Assembly (NCBI GenBank): GCA_016806645.1
Contig: JACSYO010002159.1
Location: forward strand, 3,640,001 to 3,704,000
Direction: 5' to 3'
DNA: 64,000 nt
From: Ophiodon elongatus
Taxonomy: Eukaryota; Chordata; Actinopteri; Perciformes; Hexagrammidae
Shown here: in pieces, positions 46,001 to 57,500 of the stretch
How the letters are laid out: each line of letters begins with the position of its first letter
How positions within the stretch are numbered: position 1 is the stretch's first letter
Translations under genes and position numbers: made by a program
The notes under the pieces: model-generated
Databases searched by the model: none
What the model was told of the DNA's origin: nothing
The model's input: only the letters and a program-made list of their open reading frames with translations

Positions 46001-49000
46001 GTTGTGGAACTTATTCGGTATGTTTTCATTCTGTATTTAAGTCGCGGTAATTGGCTGACAACAAAACTTGATAAACGTTCACACGTTTTTCAGTTTAACT
46101 CTGACAATTGTCAGATTAACTCTTAACAATAATTTAAAGTTCATCGTATACTTTTGTTTCCATGCTAACTGCTTGTTTTCTTTAATATTAAGTCAAGTGC
46201 ACACTGATGGTTTGTCTCTGTGCCCTGTTCTGTCTCCAGGTGTTTGCTTTGGGCAACAAGACGTATGAACACTACAACGCAATGGGAAAATACGTTGACA
46301 AAAGGCTGGAAGAACTCGGGGCGAAGCGCATCTTTGACCTTGGTTTAGGAGATGATGATGGCAAGTAAGTGCCAAAAAGGAAATGATGACTTAACAAGTG
46401 TAAAAGTGTTCGGTGCAGCGCAGATAACAAGGTGTGGACCTATAAGTTCACGGTAGGCAGCCAAACTGTGTCCACTTACTTCTTTTGTACAATTAGACAA
46501 AAAAAATCTGTATGTTGTCAGCTTATTTTCAAAAGACAGTCCATCTTTGCCGAGTCTTATATATGTGAAGTGTACATGTTAACATCTTAAATACAAAGTC
46601 GAATTTGTTGAATAAAGTTGCGTTTCGATGTCTTTCTCTGCTGACTGGCCTGGTTCTGTCTTTCAGTCTGGAAGAGGATTTCATTTCATGGAGAGAGCAG
46701 TTCTGGCCGGCCGTCTGTGAGCACTTCGGAGTTGAAGCCTTAGGAGATGATTCAAGGTTCATTCATTTACACATTTATTTTTTTATCTTTTCAAGTTTTA
46801 CTTCTTTTCACTTACCTTATTTTGTCCCCTTCTGTCTTTAATTGTCTTAATTTACCTGAAACCTTTTTCTTCACCGTCTTAAAGCCGGTAACATTAAACA
46901 GATGATGACGGGGGGAAATCTTGCAATCATATTAACATTAACTTCTGTGTTCTGAAGTAAATGTTACATGATATATTGCCTTCTTCAGATGAAAGGTAGT
47001 TTGCACATAGGGTCTATTTTTTTAAGATAAGGTAGCCATATTTTCAGGTTGGCTGCGATTCCTTGAGTAGAATTTCCACATGGACTTCTTTAGCTGAGGT
47101 TTAAACAAGAATATAATCACAAGGGTTTGTACAAATTCTTGAATGTTCAGAAAATGCTTCATTTTGTTTTCAAGGTTATAAATATGCTTAAATATAAATA
47201 TACTCCTTGAATTATACTTGGATTTTCAACATAATCTGGTATTTCAGCTACACGATCACTCATGTAAACCAGAAACCTTCCAACGTTTGAAATGAAATGA
47301 TCTAGTCATCATATTACATCATGATCAAAACATAAAATCTGAGTTATTATGAACAGCTGGTAAAATATACAAAGTGACAACATACATTGATTGCTTTGAG
47401 TATTAAGGAATTTGTAATAATTTAAATGTGATAATAAAGACCTTAAGAGTCTGGACATTTTTTGTTTAGTTTAGTTTTTTGTTGAACTTTACTCTTAAAA
47501 GAAAAACAGAAAAAAAACAATAAACTGTACGAACCCTGAATCACAGACTGACGTTACAAGGTGATCTGCACTGTTACCAAATGTGACTCAAACATAAGCT
47601 TCACATGGCCTTGTGGGCTCCACCTAAAGTATTTTTGTTCGTTTTTTGTTTTTCATTATACAACCCTAAAACTGGACATAACTGCTTTATGATAAACCCC
47701 ACCCATCTGTATGAACATGTAAATGAAGAAATGCTAAGAATAATCTTAAAGTGTTTTAAGTCGGCATGCTTCATCCTAAAGAACAAGAACAAGTCTCGTC
47801 ATCTTTACATCAATTTCTCTATTTTTTATTCACTAGGAATTTTAATTAATTTCAGTACGTATGTGTGCAGTGTTTGAAGACACTGAAACTTCAAGTTCTT
47901 TTCCCTCACAGCATACGGCAGTACGAGCTGAAGGAGCACACCGACATCAACATGAACAAAGTCTACTCAGGAGAGATCGGTCGCCTGAAGAGTTTTGAGG
48001 TCCAAAAGCCGTAAGTACTTCAGCAAAGATGCTGCTCACTACCATAACTCATTCATCATGGAGGTCCTGTGTGCTCAGTCACTGCTCACATTTCACCCAC
48101 ATGTTTAATCAAGTTTGCCAGAGTTCCCTTTTCCTGAAAATGAAGCTTTCTGCCCCCTAGTGGACACTGGAAACATATTTCCGTGGCCTTTTTTAATCAA
48201 ACATTAATTATTTATTTGTGAAGTGATGGATCTTTTCTTTTTAGATGTTACATCTCTTTCATGATCTCTATGTTCAACTGTTTTAAATTGCATTTTTACA
48301 TATAAGTGTCTTTTTATTTACAGGCCCTTTGATTCGAAAAACCCATTCCTGGCCCCAGTCACTGTCAACCGCAGACTCCACAAAGCCGGTGATAGACATC
48401 TTATGCACCTGGAACTTGACATATCAAGCTCCAAGATCAGGTGAGAATGGTTGGATGTTTCCATACCTGACTCCCTTGCACTGTTTTGACTGAAGTAAAA
48501 AAAAAAAAAAAAAAAAAAAAAAGCTCATGATTCATTTATGAATACAGGTCAATGTCTGAACTTGTCAACCTCTGAAATTTCAGATATGAGTCGGGAGACC
48601 ACGTTGCCGTTTTCCCGTCAAACGACTCTGCGTTGGTTAACAAGCTGGGACAAATCCTTGGAGTGGACCTTGACGTGGTTATCTCTCTTAACAACCTTGA
48701 TGGTATGGCATTGAGAGCCTGAAGCACATTGACTTTACTAGCTCGTCCCTGAAACCCTCTCTCGAAAACCCTGCCTTGATCGCTAGACTTGCAGCACATG
48801 CATTTTACGTGCTTGTATTACTGCGGTAGAGCGTTATTGCTGCAATATAAGTTGTTGACTTTTGTAACCAATTAAATTAATTTCCTGTCGTCATGGTTGA
48901 TGGTTGATACAGCTCCTCTTCATTGCTTAATAACGTTATTGAATATGACAATTACAGTAAGGGCTCGATGATAAATGACTTCGGAGACATAATGAGGTTA

Positions 49001-51885
49001 TCACTCTGGAACTCCCTGTACAGACTATTGTTTTGTGACCTCTATTAAAAATTAATTTAATTAAAGCCTGCTTTTGATAGACAGACTGTTGTAATAAAAC
49101 AAGAAAAACAAGTAAGTAACCATCCTTGTGTTTTAAACATTGTTGAAACACAAAATAAAGCATTTACTTCTCAAATTAAATGGAACAATAAATTGACCTC
49201 TGCTGTTATATTTATATTGTAGATATTTTAAAGCTTTTATTCAACATTTATGTTGACCATAAAAAAATAAATCTGTTTATTAATTTTTCAGAGGAGTCCA
49301 ACAAGAAGCACCCGTTCCCCTGCCCCACCACCTACCGCACAGCCCTGACTCACTACCTGGACATCACAAACTCCCCTCGCACCAACGTCCTCTATGAGCT
49401 GGCACAGTATGCCTCCGAACCCAAAGACCAGGAGAACATGCGCAAGATGGCCTCTTCCTCACCTGAGGGCAAGGTGAGTGGCGGGTGGCAAGGATGAATT
49501 GGTGTTGGAATAATGTTTTACACCAAACTAAAATTCAGTTATTATCTAGTTGATTTTAGAAAGACAGAGATGAGATGTAACTGCAGATGCATGTTATTGA
49601 TGCTCTTTTTGTCTTTTTGTTGCCATGTCTCTACAGGCTCTCTACCATAGTTGGGTGTTGGGTGCCAATAGAAACATCCTGGCAGTCCTGGAGGATATGC
49701 CTTCTTTGAAGCCTCCCATTGACCACCTGTGTGAACTGCTGCCTCGTCTCCAGGCTCGCTATTATTCTATTGCCTCCTCCTCAAAGGTAATTCCCTGGTA
49801 AATCACCCATGACGGGCAGAGTTCTATCCTTTTAACTATTTTCACAGACTTGTTCTTTTAAAAAAAAAAAAAAAAATTTGTTGATATGGGTGTTGGCAGC
49901 AAAGAAGCACAAAGGTTTTGCTCCGATCTGAGAATCATAGCAGTGGGCTGTTGGTAACTCTCCCGCGTTCTGTAGGTTCACCCCAACAGCATCCACATCT
50001 GTGCCGTGGTGGTGGAGTACAAGACTGGGACTGGCCGCACCAACAAGGGAGTTGCCACCAACTGGCTGAAGAACAAACTGGTCACTGACAACGGCCACAA
50101 GTCCACCGTTCCCATGTACATCCGCAAGTCTCAGTTCCGCCTGCCCTTCAAGACCACCAACCCAGTGATCATGATCGGCCCTGGGACAGGAATCGCCCCC
50201 TTCATGGGCTTCATCCAAGAGAGGGCCTGGCTCAAACAACAAGGTATTTGTAAAGTGTGTGTGTGGGTGGGTGGGTGGGTGGGGGTGTGTGTGTGTGGAT
50301 GTTGTCGTTTGTCTGACCTTTTTATAACCTAATGTCTCCACAAGCATAGAATGATGAGGGCAAAGAGATTATGTTTGTGTCATTTCTGTCCTTGTGTACA
50401 CTACACTGCCCACAAAAATATTTTTAAAAGCATTTAAGGGTACGGTAATAGATAAAAGTAATCAGTACTTTATTAACTTTAATTCAGTTGTCAGGTCTGT
50501 TCAGAGTAACCAAGAATGCTATTAGTTAAGTAGGAATTGTGAGATACCAAGAATGCTTTTAAATCATCATAAATGTGTGTGCAGTTCGGTCTGACAAGTT
50601 CTTGATATGTTATATTTTTAAAAACCTCAGTGGAAGTGGAATAGATAGCAAGCATAAAATAACCTTTTGTTTGTAGGAAAGGAGGTTGGAGAGACGGTGA
50701 TGTTTTTCGGCTGCAGACATAAGAACGAGGATTATCTCTACCAGGAGGAGCTGGAGGAAGCAGAGAAGAACCAAGTTCTAACACAGCTTAATGTTGCCTT
50801 CTCCAGAGACCAGGAGCAAAAGGTACGGCGGTCTACCTCACTGTTGTTAGTGTCCCGTACACGGAGAAACACAAAAGACAGCCTGCGGCGAGCTGCCATG
50901 CAATGTCTCTGAAAAGTAGCCCCTCTTAAATACTTTTAAATATAGAGTTATGGTTACAGACTCTCTTTCCACCTCCCTACACTTGAAGTTTAATTTGACT
51001 CATAGCATTATTTGTTAATCTAATATCACGACAGTCATAATACTGTGTATAATTTATCTATGAGTGTGAGTTGATAAACCCGTTGTTACTTATTTATTTA
51101 TTTTATTTATTATTTTATTGTCCGTGTGTGTGGAAATTTTCGACCATGTGATTCACATATGAACAATGTGTCCTCTTTCCATTTTCCAAAATAAAGGTGT
51201 ATGTGCAGCATCTCCTGAAGACACAGAAGGAGCACATCTGGAAGCTGATTCACTCAGACAACGCTCATATCTACGTCTGCGGGTAATTAACACAATTGAA
51301 CAGTGTAATATTTAAATTAAATAACATGTATTCAAAAAGACTGAACTTTCACATTAATGTGTTTTTGTGTTGTGAAATAATACTGAATTAAGTTGTTGAA
51401 TTTTGGTACACTGATCATTTATGACCATTTGATATAAAGGACTTGAGAATGTACACTGGAGCTAAAACAAATGCTGAAATATGGAAACACACATTCTCTT
51501 TGGCTCCTCCTAGTGGGATAGTGAGAATTGGTTTGTACTGCCATTGTTCATAAATCAATAGCAAATAACTTCTACATTGTTTGAGGTGAACATTATTGCT
51601 GGCTAGTGGCTAATGATCACCTTTTTGATTTAAAGGGGAAAATCCTCCCGTAGATGGACGAACAAGGAATATATAATATAGAAAGTGACACTAAAACCAA
51701 GACGTCCAGACATCTAAAACGATCTCTTTCTTGATTTTAGGGATGCTAAGAACATGGCTCATGACGTGCAGACGGCCCTCTACGAGATAGGAGAAGAACT
51801 GGGAGGCATGACGCGCACACAGGCCACAGATTACATCAAGAAACTGATGACCAAGGGTCGCTACTCACAAGATGTCTGGAGTTAA
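35565..51885 (+). CDS. por: NADPH-cytochrome P450 reductase (fifteen coding exons)
   Basis: Coding exons: 35565-35743, 42575-42623, 43549-43677, 44319-44471, 46240-46364, 46667-46756, 47912-48010, 48324-48440, 48584-48702, 49292-49473, 49637-49786, 49976-50243, 50677-50822, 51197-51282 and 51741-51885 (TAA). They total 2037 nt, 678 residues, against 677-680 in mammals. An acidic N-terminus and one membrane helix (about 28-43) anchor it in the ER. The FMN domain has the phosphate loop YGSQTGTGEE (from 84) and TYGEGDPTDN (from 139). The FAD site has RYYS at 455-458 and GVATNWL from 489. The NADPH site has GPGTGIAP from 532, NVAFSRDQ, YVCGDAKNMA and the C-terminal VWS. It passes electrons from NADPH through FAD and FMN to microsomal P450s, heme oxygenase and squalene epoxidase. 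All key residues are present. Confidence 0.98.
36900..37950. repeat. Old interspersed repeat, interrupted by a LINE fragment
   Basis: Blocks such as GAGAACTTGGGAAGGTTGAA, GCTGCTGCATTCTCGATGAG and GCAAGATGACAAGGACCGGA belong to a long, high-copy fish repeat that I recognise by sequence but cannot name with confidence. It is split at 37371-37680 by a younger insertion. Confidence 0.75.
37371..37680 (-). mobile_element. 5'-truncated LINE 3' end with target-site duplication
   Basis: On the minus strand this reads a reverse-transcriptase C-terminal relic (SLLLAPSLWNSLTQHLRHS, then ALKTNLFKSAFNL), a non-coding tail ending GTAAAGCACTATATACAAAT, AAAATG and a terminal (ATT)n tail. The seven bases CAGTAGT flank it on both sides (37371-37377 and 37674-37680). 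The WNSLPxxLR-type ending is typical of the L2/CR1-like (Maui/Rex1) LINEs of fish. Only about 300 bases of the element remain. Confidence 0.85.
39889..39938 (+). CDS. por: Candidate alternative first coding exon of por (MGC N-terminus)
   Basis: A start codon in strong context (GCCATGG) opens a 50-nt frame encoding MGCVFSLPEDRRDAAE plus two bases, up to a donor GAGAG/GTCAGT at 39938/39939. The two leftover bases match the phase of the FMN-domain exon at 42575, giving Arg at the join and then APTTRETSF. Gly2-Cys3 is the classic signal for N-myristoylation plus palmitoylation. The predicted isoform has 635 residues and no transmembrane helix. A nearby out-of-frame ATG at 39884 has poor context. 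There is no transcript evidence here, and the phase match alone has a one-in-three chance. Confidence 0.45.
44648..44915. mobile_element. Short non-autonomous element with inverted ends
   Basis: The left end AACCCTCATGTTATGTTCGG, followed by AGTCAAATTGACCC, is mirrored at the right by GGGTCACATTGACCCGGGAA and CATCATGG. The ends are imperfect inverted repeats around about 200 AT-rich bases. The GTTCGG-GTCAAATTGACCC signature marks a miniature DNA transposon family frequent in fish. It lies in the por intron after exon 44319-44471. Confidence 0.65.
45085..45350. repeat. Interspersed repeat, inverted copy
   Basis: GGGCTGCGGCTAACAATTATTT is the reverse complement of the end seen at 13300-13325, and related sequence continues to about 45350. 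Confidence 0.65.
45801..45840. repeat. Octanucleotide tandem repeat (TGTCATTG)5
   Basis: Five perfect copies of an 8-base unit lie in a por intron. Confidence 0.97.
50262..50300. repeat. (GGGT)n/(GT)n repeat just after a por donor
   Basis: A GTGGGTGGGTGGG run follows the donor of exon 49976-50243 by about 20 bases. It is G-rich in the sense RNA. Confidence 0.9.
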
Positions 51886-53352
51886 AGAGCCTCAGAACCA
51901 GCCTCAGCCTCACTACTCAAAGTGGTGCGTTTTAAATTTTCTATTTTTGTTGTGCGTCTTATTTTATCAGGACTGAATATGAAAACATGACATCACCCTG
52001 GTTCATGAGAGCTACAGGTAGCAGAAGATCATGAGGCAAACACTACCTCAGCAGGTTTTGTTGATAAACACACTCAGCAAATTCAATCTGTATTTTGTAA
52101 GGGTACTGCATAACGTGTCTGGACCACCAGCCTGCGTGTGCTGGAGTCCTCACATGAGCCGAGGTCTCACACCCAACAACAGTTACCCCGTCTGCAGCAA
52201 AGAGTCAATCTAATTTCAGATGTTATTTTTTTTGAGATTGCGTTTTATATTAATGAGTCGATCCAAACGGCTTTTTATCTTTTTTATAAGCGGCTGACGA
52301 CAACTAGAAGAGCAACGGGGAATCGCTGCGCCCCAACTCTGGATCTACACAATATAATTCCATTGAGATCATAAAGATGAAAATGTAGAAAGCTCATTCA
52401 GTTTCAGTATCTTGAGATATTTGTAACTTTCATCTAATCCAATAACGGGTTATAGACGTAACACCACAGCAAATCATTTTGGATCCTGTGTCTGTCTTAA
52501 GTGAATAGCATTGTGTGTTTCCTGATGCAGTGGGAAAGCTGCTGACTTCAGTGTCTCTCAGACGAACTTGTAATATTTTAGAAAGTACTTAAAATACATT
52601 AAAACTTCTAGACAAAATGTATAAATTGTAATAACTAGTATACAAATATCTTTTGACAAGGGATTTTGCTTGTTATGCATAAATTGCTGTTAATTTTTAT
52701 CAGTAACAGTAACCTTTTAAGAGGCGCAAACAGTGATGCAAAGGGGAAGATCATTCACAGATAAAAACATGAGACTTTATTTACCATAGTAGCAGGCCTT
52801 TAAAAATAATGAAAATATATCTGTAAGTACCCTGTAATATTTTTTAAATGTTAATTTGAAATATTGTGTTTGAAACCAGATCTGGTCTACCAAATAGTGA
52901 TTGTTTATTTGATATGCATCTGATAGCAGAGGAGTATGAAATGGGATTGTATTGTGGCAGTAACACTTAGAGATATGTCAACCACCTCTGCTCGATTGTT
53001 ATCTGTATTTCTTTATTTTATTTTGTCCAATCATATATGCACCACTACATGGAGAAGATGACCGGACATATCAAAGCATCTGGTGTGTCTCGCCGCGTCC
53101 GTCAGTCAGACCTTTTATGTGAATATGGGGAGTTTGAGGAGTTCAACCAACCAGTTGAAGTGAAGCCTGTGCCTTTGTACCATTGCCTTATGTATTTAGT
53201 TAGCAATTAAACCCGGATGCTTCACTGTCTTTCTCACTTTGTTTTCTTTCTTCCATTGTAATAGAAAGTCAACTTACCCGGTTCAGTCAGTTGTTGTCAT
53301 TCCTCTTCATCATGTAATAGTATGATTTCATCAAGGCATGCATTTTGTAATT

Positions 53353-53358
53353 AATAAA
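53353..53358 (+). terminator. por: Poly(A) signal of por
   Basis: AATAAA follows a 1.47-kb non-coding 3' stretch after the por stop and is followed by T/G-rich sequence suitable as a downstream element. Confidence 0.7.
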
Positions 53359-53399
53359 AAATGAATAATTTGTTGGCTCAATGACTTTTTTGTGTTTCA

Positions 53400-54400
53400 A
53401 TAAGGTTTAACTTCATGAATATTTACCTCTTTTAGCCGTTTGTTGTCAGACAGCGCCATCACATCAATACTCTCGATGTAGTAATATTGAGATTAAAATT
53501 ACACAGGGTTGCAGTGAGTTTGTTTTGATTGTGTTGTAATCATGAGTGACTCAACGGTATCGTTACCAGCAGCAGCCTGTTTCAAGACTTGTGATGGCCT
53601 ATAAGTTTTAATTATCTGAACCAAATCTGTTAAATCTGACAAATCCTCTTCTGGGTTACAAAAAGTCACTTTCAAAATACTTTTTTGTTTCATTACAGTA
53701 GACTCAAATGCTTCAAAATAAATAATGATACAATCTATTAGTGGAAAACTTAGGCTTGAACAACAGTAGTTGCACATGACTCCTACGACAGGTCTGGACC
53801 TCTTGAAGATTGTATTTGCATCTAAGAGAAAGTTGAAATTATGAGAAAATAATTGAATGGGGCAATTCCTTCCAAATTGCTATGACTCAACTCACTATGA
53901 GCCACTTCAGAACAAATCTGTTTGTACGAGTGGTTATTCCATGAGGCCCGTTGTCCATAGAGAGACTTTACAGAACAATATATGGGTCCAGAGACCTGTC
54001 ACAGCAAGAAGAGCGCACGTGGAACTAACATTGCCAATTCAATTAAGTGTCCTAAGAGCCGAAGTAAGTATGCATAATAACACAACACACTTAATGTTTA
54101 TCAATGTTAATTGTGGGCTGACTCTTGCCCACAACACACCGATAGGCTCCTTTATCCCTTTATTCTCAGTGTCTATTTGGAGTGAGCACAGAGGAAGATA
54201 TCACCAGACATGATGGAATAAATATGAACATGAATTCAGTCTGTTTTAATATTTTTTTAACTAGTAAAAAAGCACGCAAACTGCAGTTATAGGCCGTGTT
54301 GTATTGTAGCCTTTCAACAGCAGGCGGCGGTGTTATGACTGCGCTTTGAGTACGAGCAGTCTGCACAAACAGGAAGAAGAAGAAACTGCATAAGGGGGAA
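53400..54400. other. Intergenic spacer between por and taf15
   Basis: About 1 kb separates the por poly(A) signal from the likely taf15 promoter. One 118-codon plus-strand open frame (53857-54213) is described under findings. No known gene was recognised. Confidence 0.6.
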
Positions 54401-54409
54401 GTGTCGCAG

Positions 54410-54519
54410 TGTCCAGCTCAATTCTGTGGCGCTGCGTAGATGTCAACCAGGGTTTTTAGCAACTAGTCACAAAAAACAGATTTCATTGTATTTTTTAACT
54501 AAATATACAACGTCACAGA
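54410..54519 (+). promoter_or_regulatory. taf15: 5' UTR and probable promoter region of taf15
   Basis: The sequence before the start codon has no TATA box at a usual distance. The start codon context is CACAGAATGG, with A at -4 and G at +4. The transcription start was not resolved; 54410 is a rough boundary. Confidence 0.35.
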
Positions 54520-57500
54520 ATGGCCACTGGTAAGTCAACGTGTCTTTTTAATCATGTGTGTCGCTAATATAATGAAAAGTAAGCCGATTAGCATTGGAGC
54601 TAAATTAACAGACAACCGCGAGGCCAAAAAAAAGGGGGGTGGGGGGCTCCGTCTATCTCCTGGAGAAAGGCTCATCTTTCACTAGCAGAATAAAATTAGC
54701 TCCGCGGGATTTTCGAGTAAAATGTAAAAAGAAATGCCCCAATACGGTGCGTGGTTTGTCATCTCACTTCTCTCTTACTTGTTTTGTTACCCACGGTTGT
54801 GCCGTGAGGTCGGTAACATTAACACAAAACTACTTCCTGAGCAGGGCCTCGTCTCAACCAGCTAACTGGAGTTAGCTCGAGCTGAGTGTCTTTGTTTATA
54901 CCGACGCTGTTGTTTCACTGATGCACGAGACACACTGAGGGCACGTGGGCGAACGCACCTTTAAAAAGTTGGCAATTTCACACCTAAACATTTAGCTTAC
55001 AATAAAATGTGCCGGGGATGAACCACACTAATAAATCTAGGGTTGTTTTTCTCGTTTCAAGTGTTAGCCCGAGCCCGGGACACATTGACCGCCATTTTTT
55101 TTGCTGGCCTAACGTGGTGACAGGCCCGTCGGTGTGTAACGCAACCGCCCTCGTTGTTTTCAAGTCCACGTTAGAGGCACATCGTCTGTATTACGTCGGT
55201 GACTTTTATATGTTGCACTTTATTTATAGAAACGCGTTGTAAGTCTTTAATAAAGTATTCACGTTTAATAACAGTGGTTTTATTTTCCCTTTCAGATTCA
55301 GGCTACGGTGGCTCGCAAAGGTAAAAAAAAAAAAGAGAAGAAGAATTGTATTAATTTCCTATGTTTGTGTAAACAAATTGTTAAATCGTCTGTATTGCAC
55401 ACTTAACACATAAAACCAATAGAGTTTTTGAATGGAAAAACGTAAGTTAACCTCTTTTTATCATCTGTTTGCAGCTACGGGGCATATGGCGGTCAGCCGA
55501 CTGGACAGGTGAGACCCTTCCCCAAGTTACTGTCGGACTGTTGGCTGCAGGAGGTGTTAATGAGTATTAACTGTCTAACTTTCTGTTGTACAGGGTTATG
55601 GACAAGGGAATGGCAGCACTGGCTCTTATGGGGCACAGAGTTACGCTGGTTATGGACAGCCAGGCGCAGTAACACAAGGTACAGTATACATATTTAACAG
55701 AAGCAATTTACAGACTGGCAATTATTGGTATATTGCACTGATTACTCTTTAAATGGTTAAGTTCTCAACCCAGAACTTTAATTTTCATTAGACCAACCGC
55801 TCTGTGAAAGTATTGCCCCCAAAACAGAAAGTGTTTTGTTGGAGAAATTCAACAAGATTTTTCTCAATTTTGTGACTTTTCTTTCGACAGAGGGTTATAG
55901 CCAGTCTCAGCCACCGAGCTATGAGAATTACGGACAGGCATCAACTGGGTAAGACTAATATCGCATTGTTCAGAGACCTTTTTAAGTTGTATGCCTTGTT
56001 TAAATAACAAAACTATACAGCATATTGTTGCATATCTGAGAAATGCCAGCCTATTAAACTAGTACATCAACTTAGCAATTAAGTTACATTTTAATAATGA
56101 TTAATGTCCTTTTCTGCTCCACATTTTTATTGACAACTGCTTGTCATAGCCCCTTGATGATAACCGATGAAACATCTCATTGATGGATTCAAATATTTGC
56201 TATATCTGTTCTAACTGTAATGGTTTTTGCTAAAACCCCTTGAAGGTATGGGGACAAGTCGCCAACTCCTCAAGGGCCGCAAGGTTCCTATGCTACCCCG
56301 GGTCAAGGAGCAGACAGTTATGGACAGCCAAGCTCCTTTCCTTCCCCGGGGCCACGAGGTGGCGGCGGCGGCAGCGCCAGCTATGGAAGATGGAGTGAAG
56401 GTACAGACAACTGGCACTTCAATACATGTAGATTACACTTGTATTCTGTAAGACACGAATGTGCTGTCTTTTAAGTCCGGTTGGGTAATCACTCAATTCT
56501 GTACACCAGGTGACGAAGGTGGTCAGGGTGGGAGGTTCGGACGTGACCAAGGAGATCGTTCCGAAGGAGGAGCAGGGGGCTTCCGAGGCCGAGGCCGTGG
56601 CGGTGGCTATGAACGTGGTAGCTACGACCGCAGTGGGGGATACGACCGCAGTGGTGGATTCGACCGTGGCGGAGGACCTCCTGGTATGGGGTAAGTTGCA
56701 TAGTGCCACTGCCCCGAAGGTACCTCTATACACTGTGAAATATGACATGACTTTTTGTCACTCAACACATCATCACTCATCAACTACCAACCATCCCAAT
56801 AGACAATTTTCACCACTCATTGGCTTTGTGCTAAGGATCCTTAAATTTTTTTACTTCTATTTTTAACCTGATTCATCCAAGTTGTCATGTATAACATTAC
56901 TGTAATATTTACAGCCCCTCTGAATTTTCTTTTTTCAAAACCGGATTCACCTGAAGGTTTTACACAAGAGAAATGCTGGTGTTATGATAGGTAATCACAC
57001 ATAAGTGGTGGTTATTTAGGAAAGAGTTGTTCGACCCACTGATAATCTACTTGTTATCATTGGGGTCTTAAGTAAGTGAATGGAGACTGAACATGTCTGC
57101 CCAAATAGGGTTGGAAAGGTCAATTTCCAAGGGAAGTTAAGATTAGAATTTTACCACAATTTCATTATAAAAGCATACCTTTTTGAGGGGGAAGTACACT
57201 TAAAGGCGACACTTGGTCTTATGGCATATTTTGTTAAAGTATTCCCATGTAATTGAATTGTAACTATGCACTGCAGCATTTGTCTGGTCAGCAATTTAGC
57301 AGCACAGTCTTTCATCACATGTACAGATAATTGTCCAGCACCCCATTACATGGGGATTAGACCTGTGCATGCTCCTATCACATGTCAAGGCCACACTACT
57401 GCACTGTCTGAGCCAGAGGACCACATGCTTTTATGTAAGTGTTATTATATTACTGGGGGGAATATATCTTTTTTGTATATCAGTTAACCAGCAGATGGTA

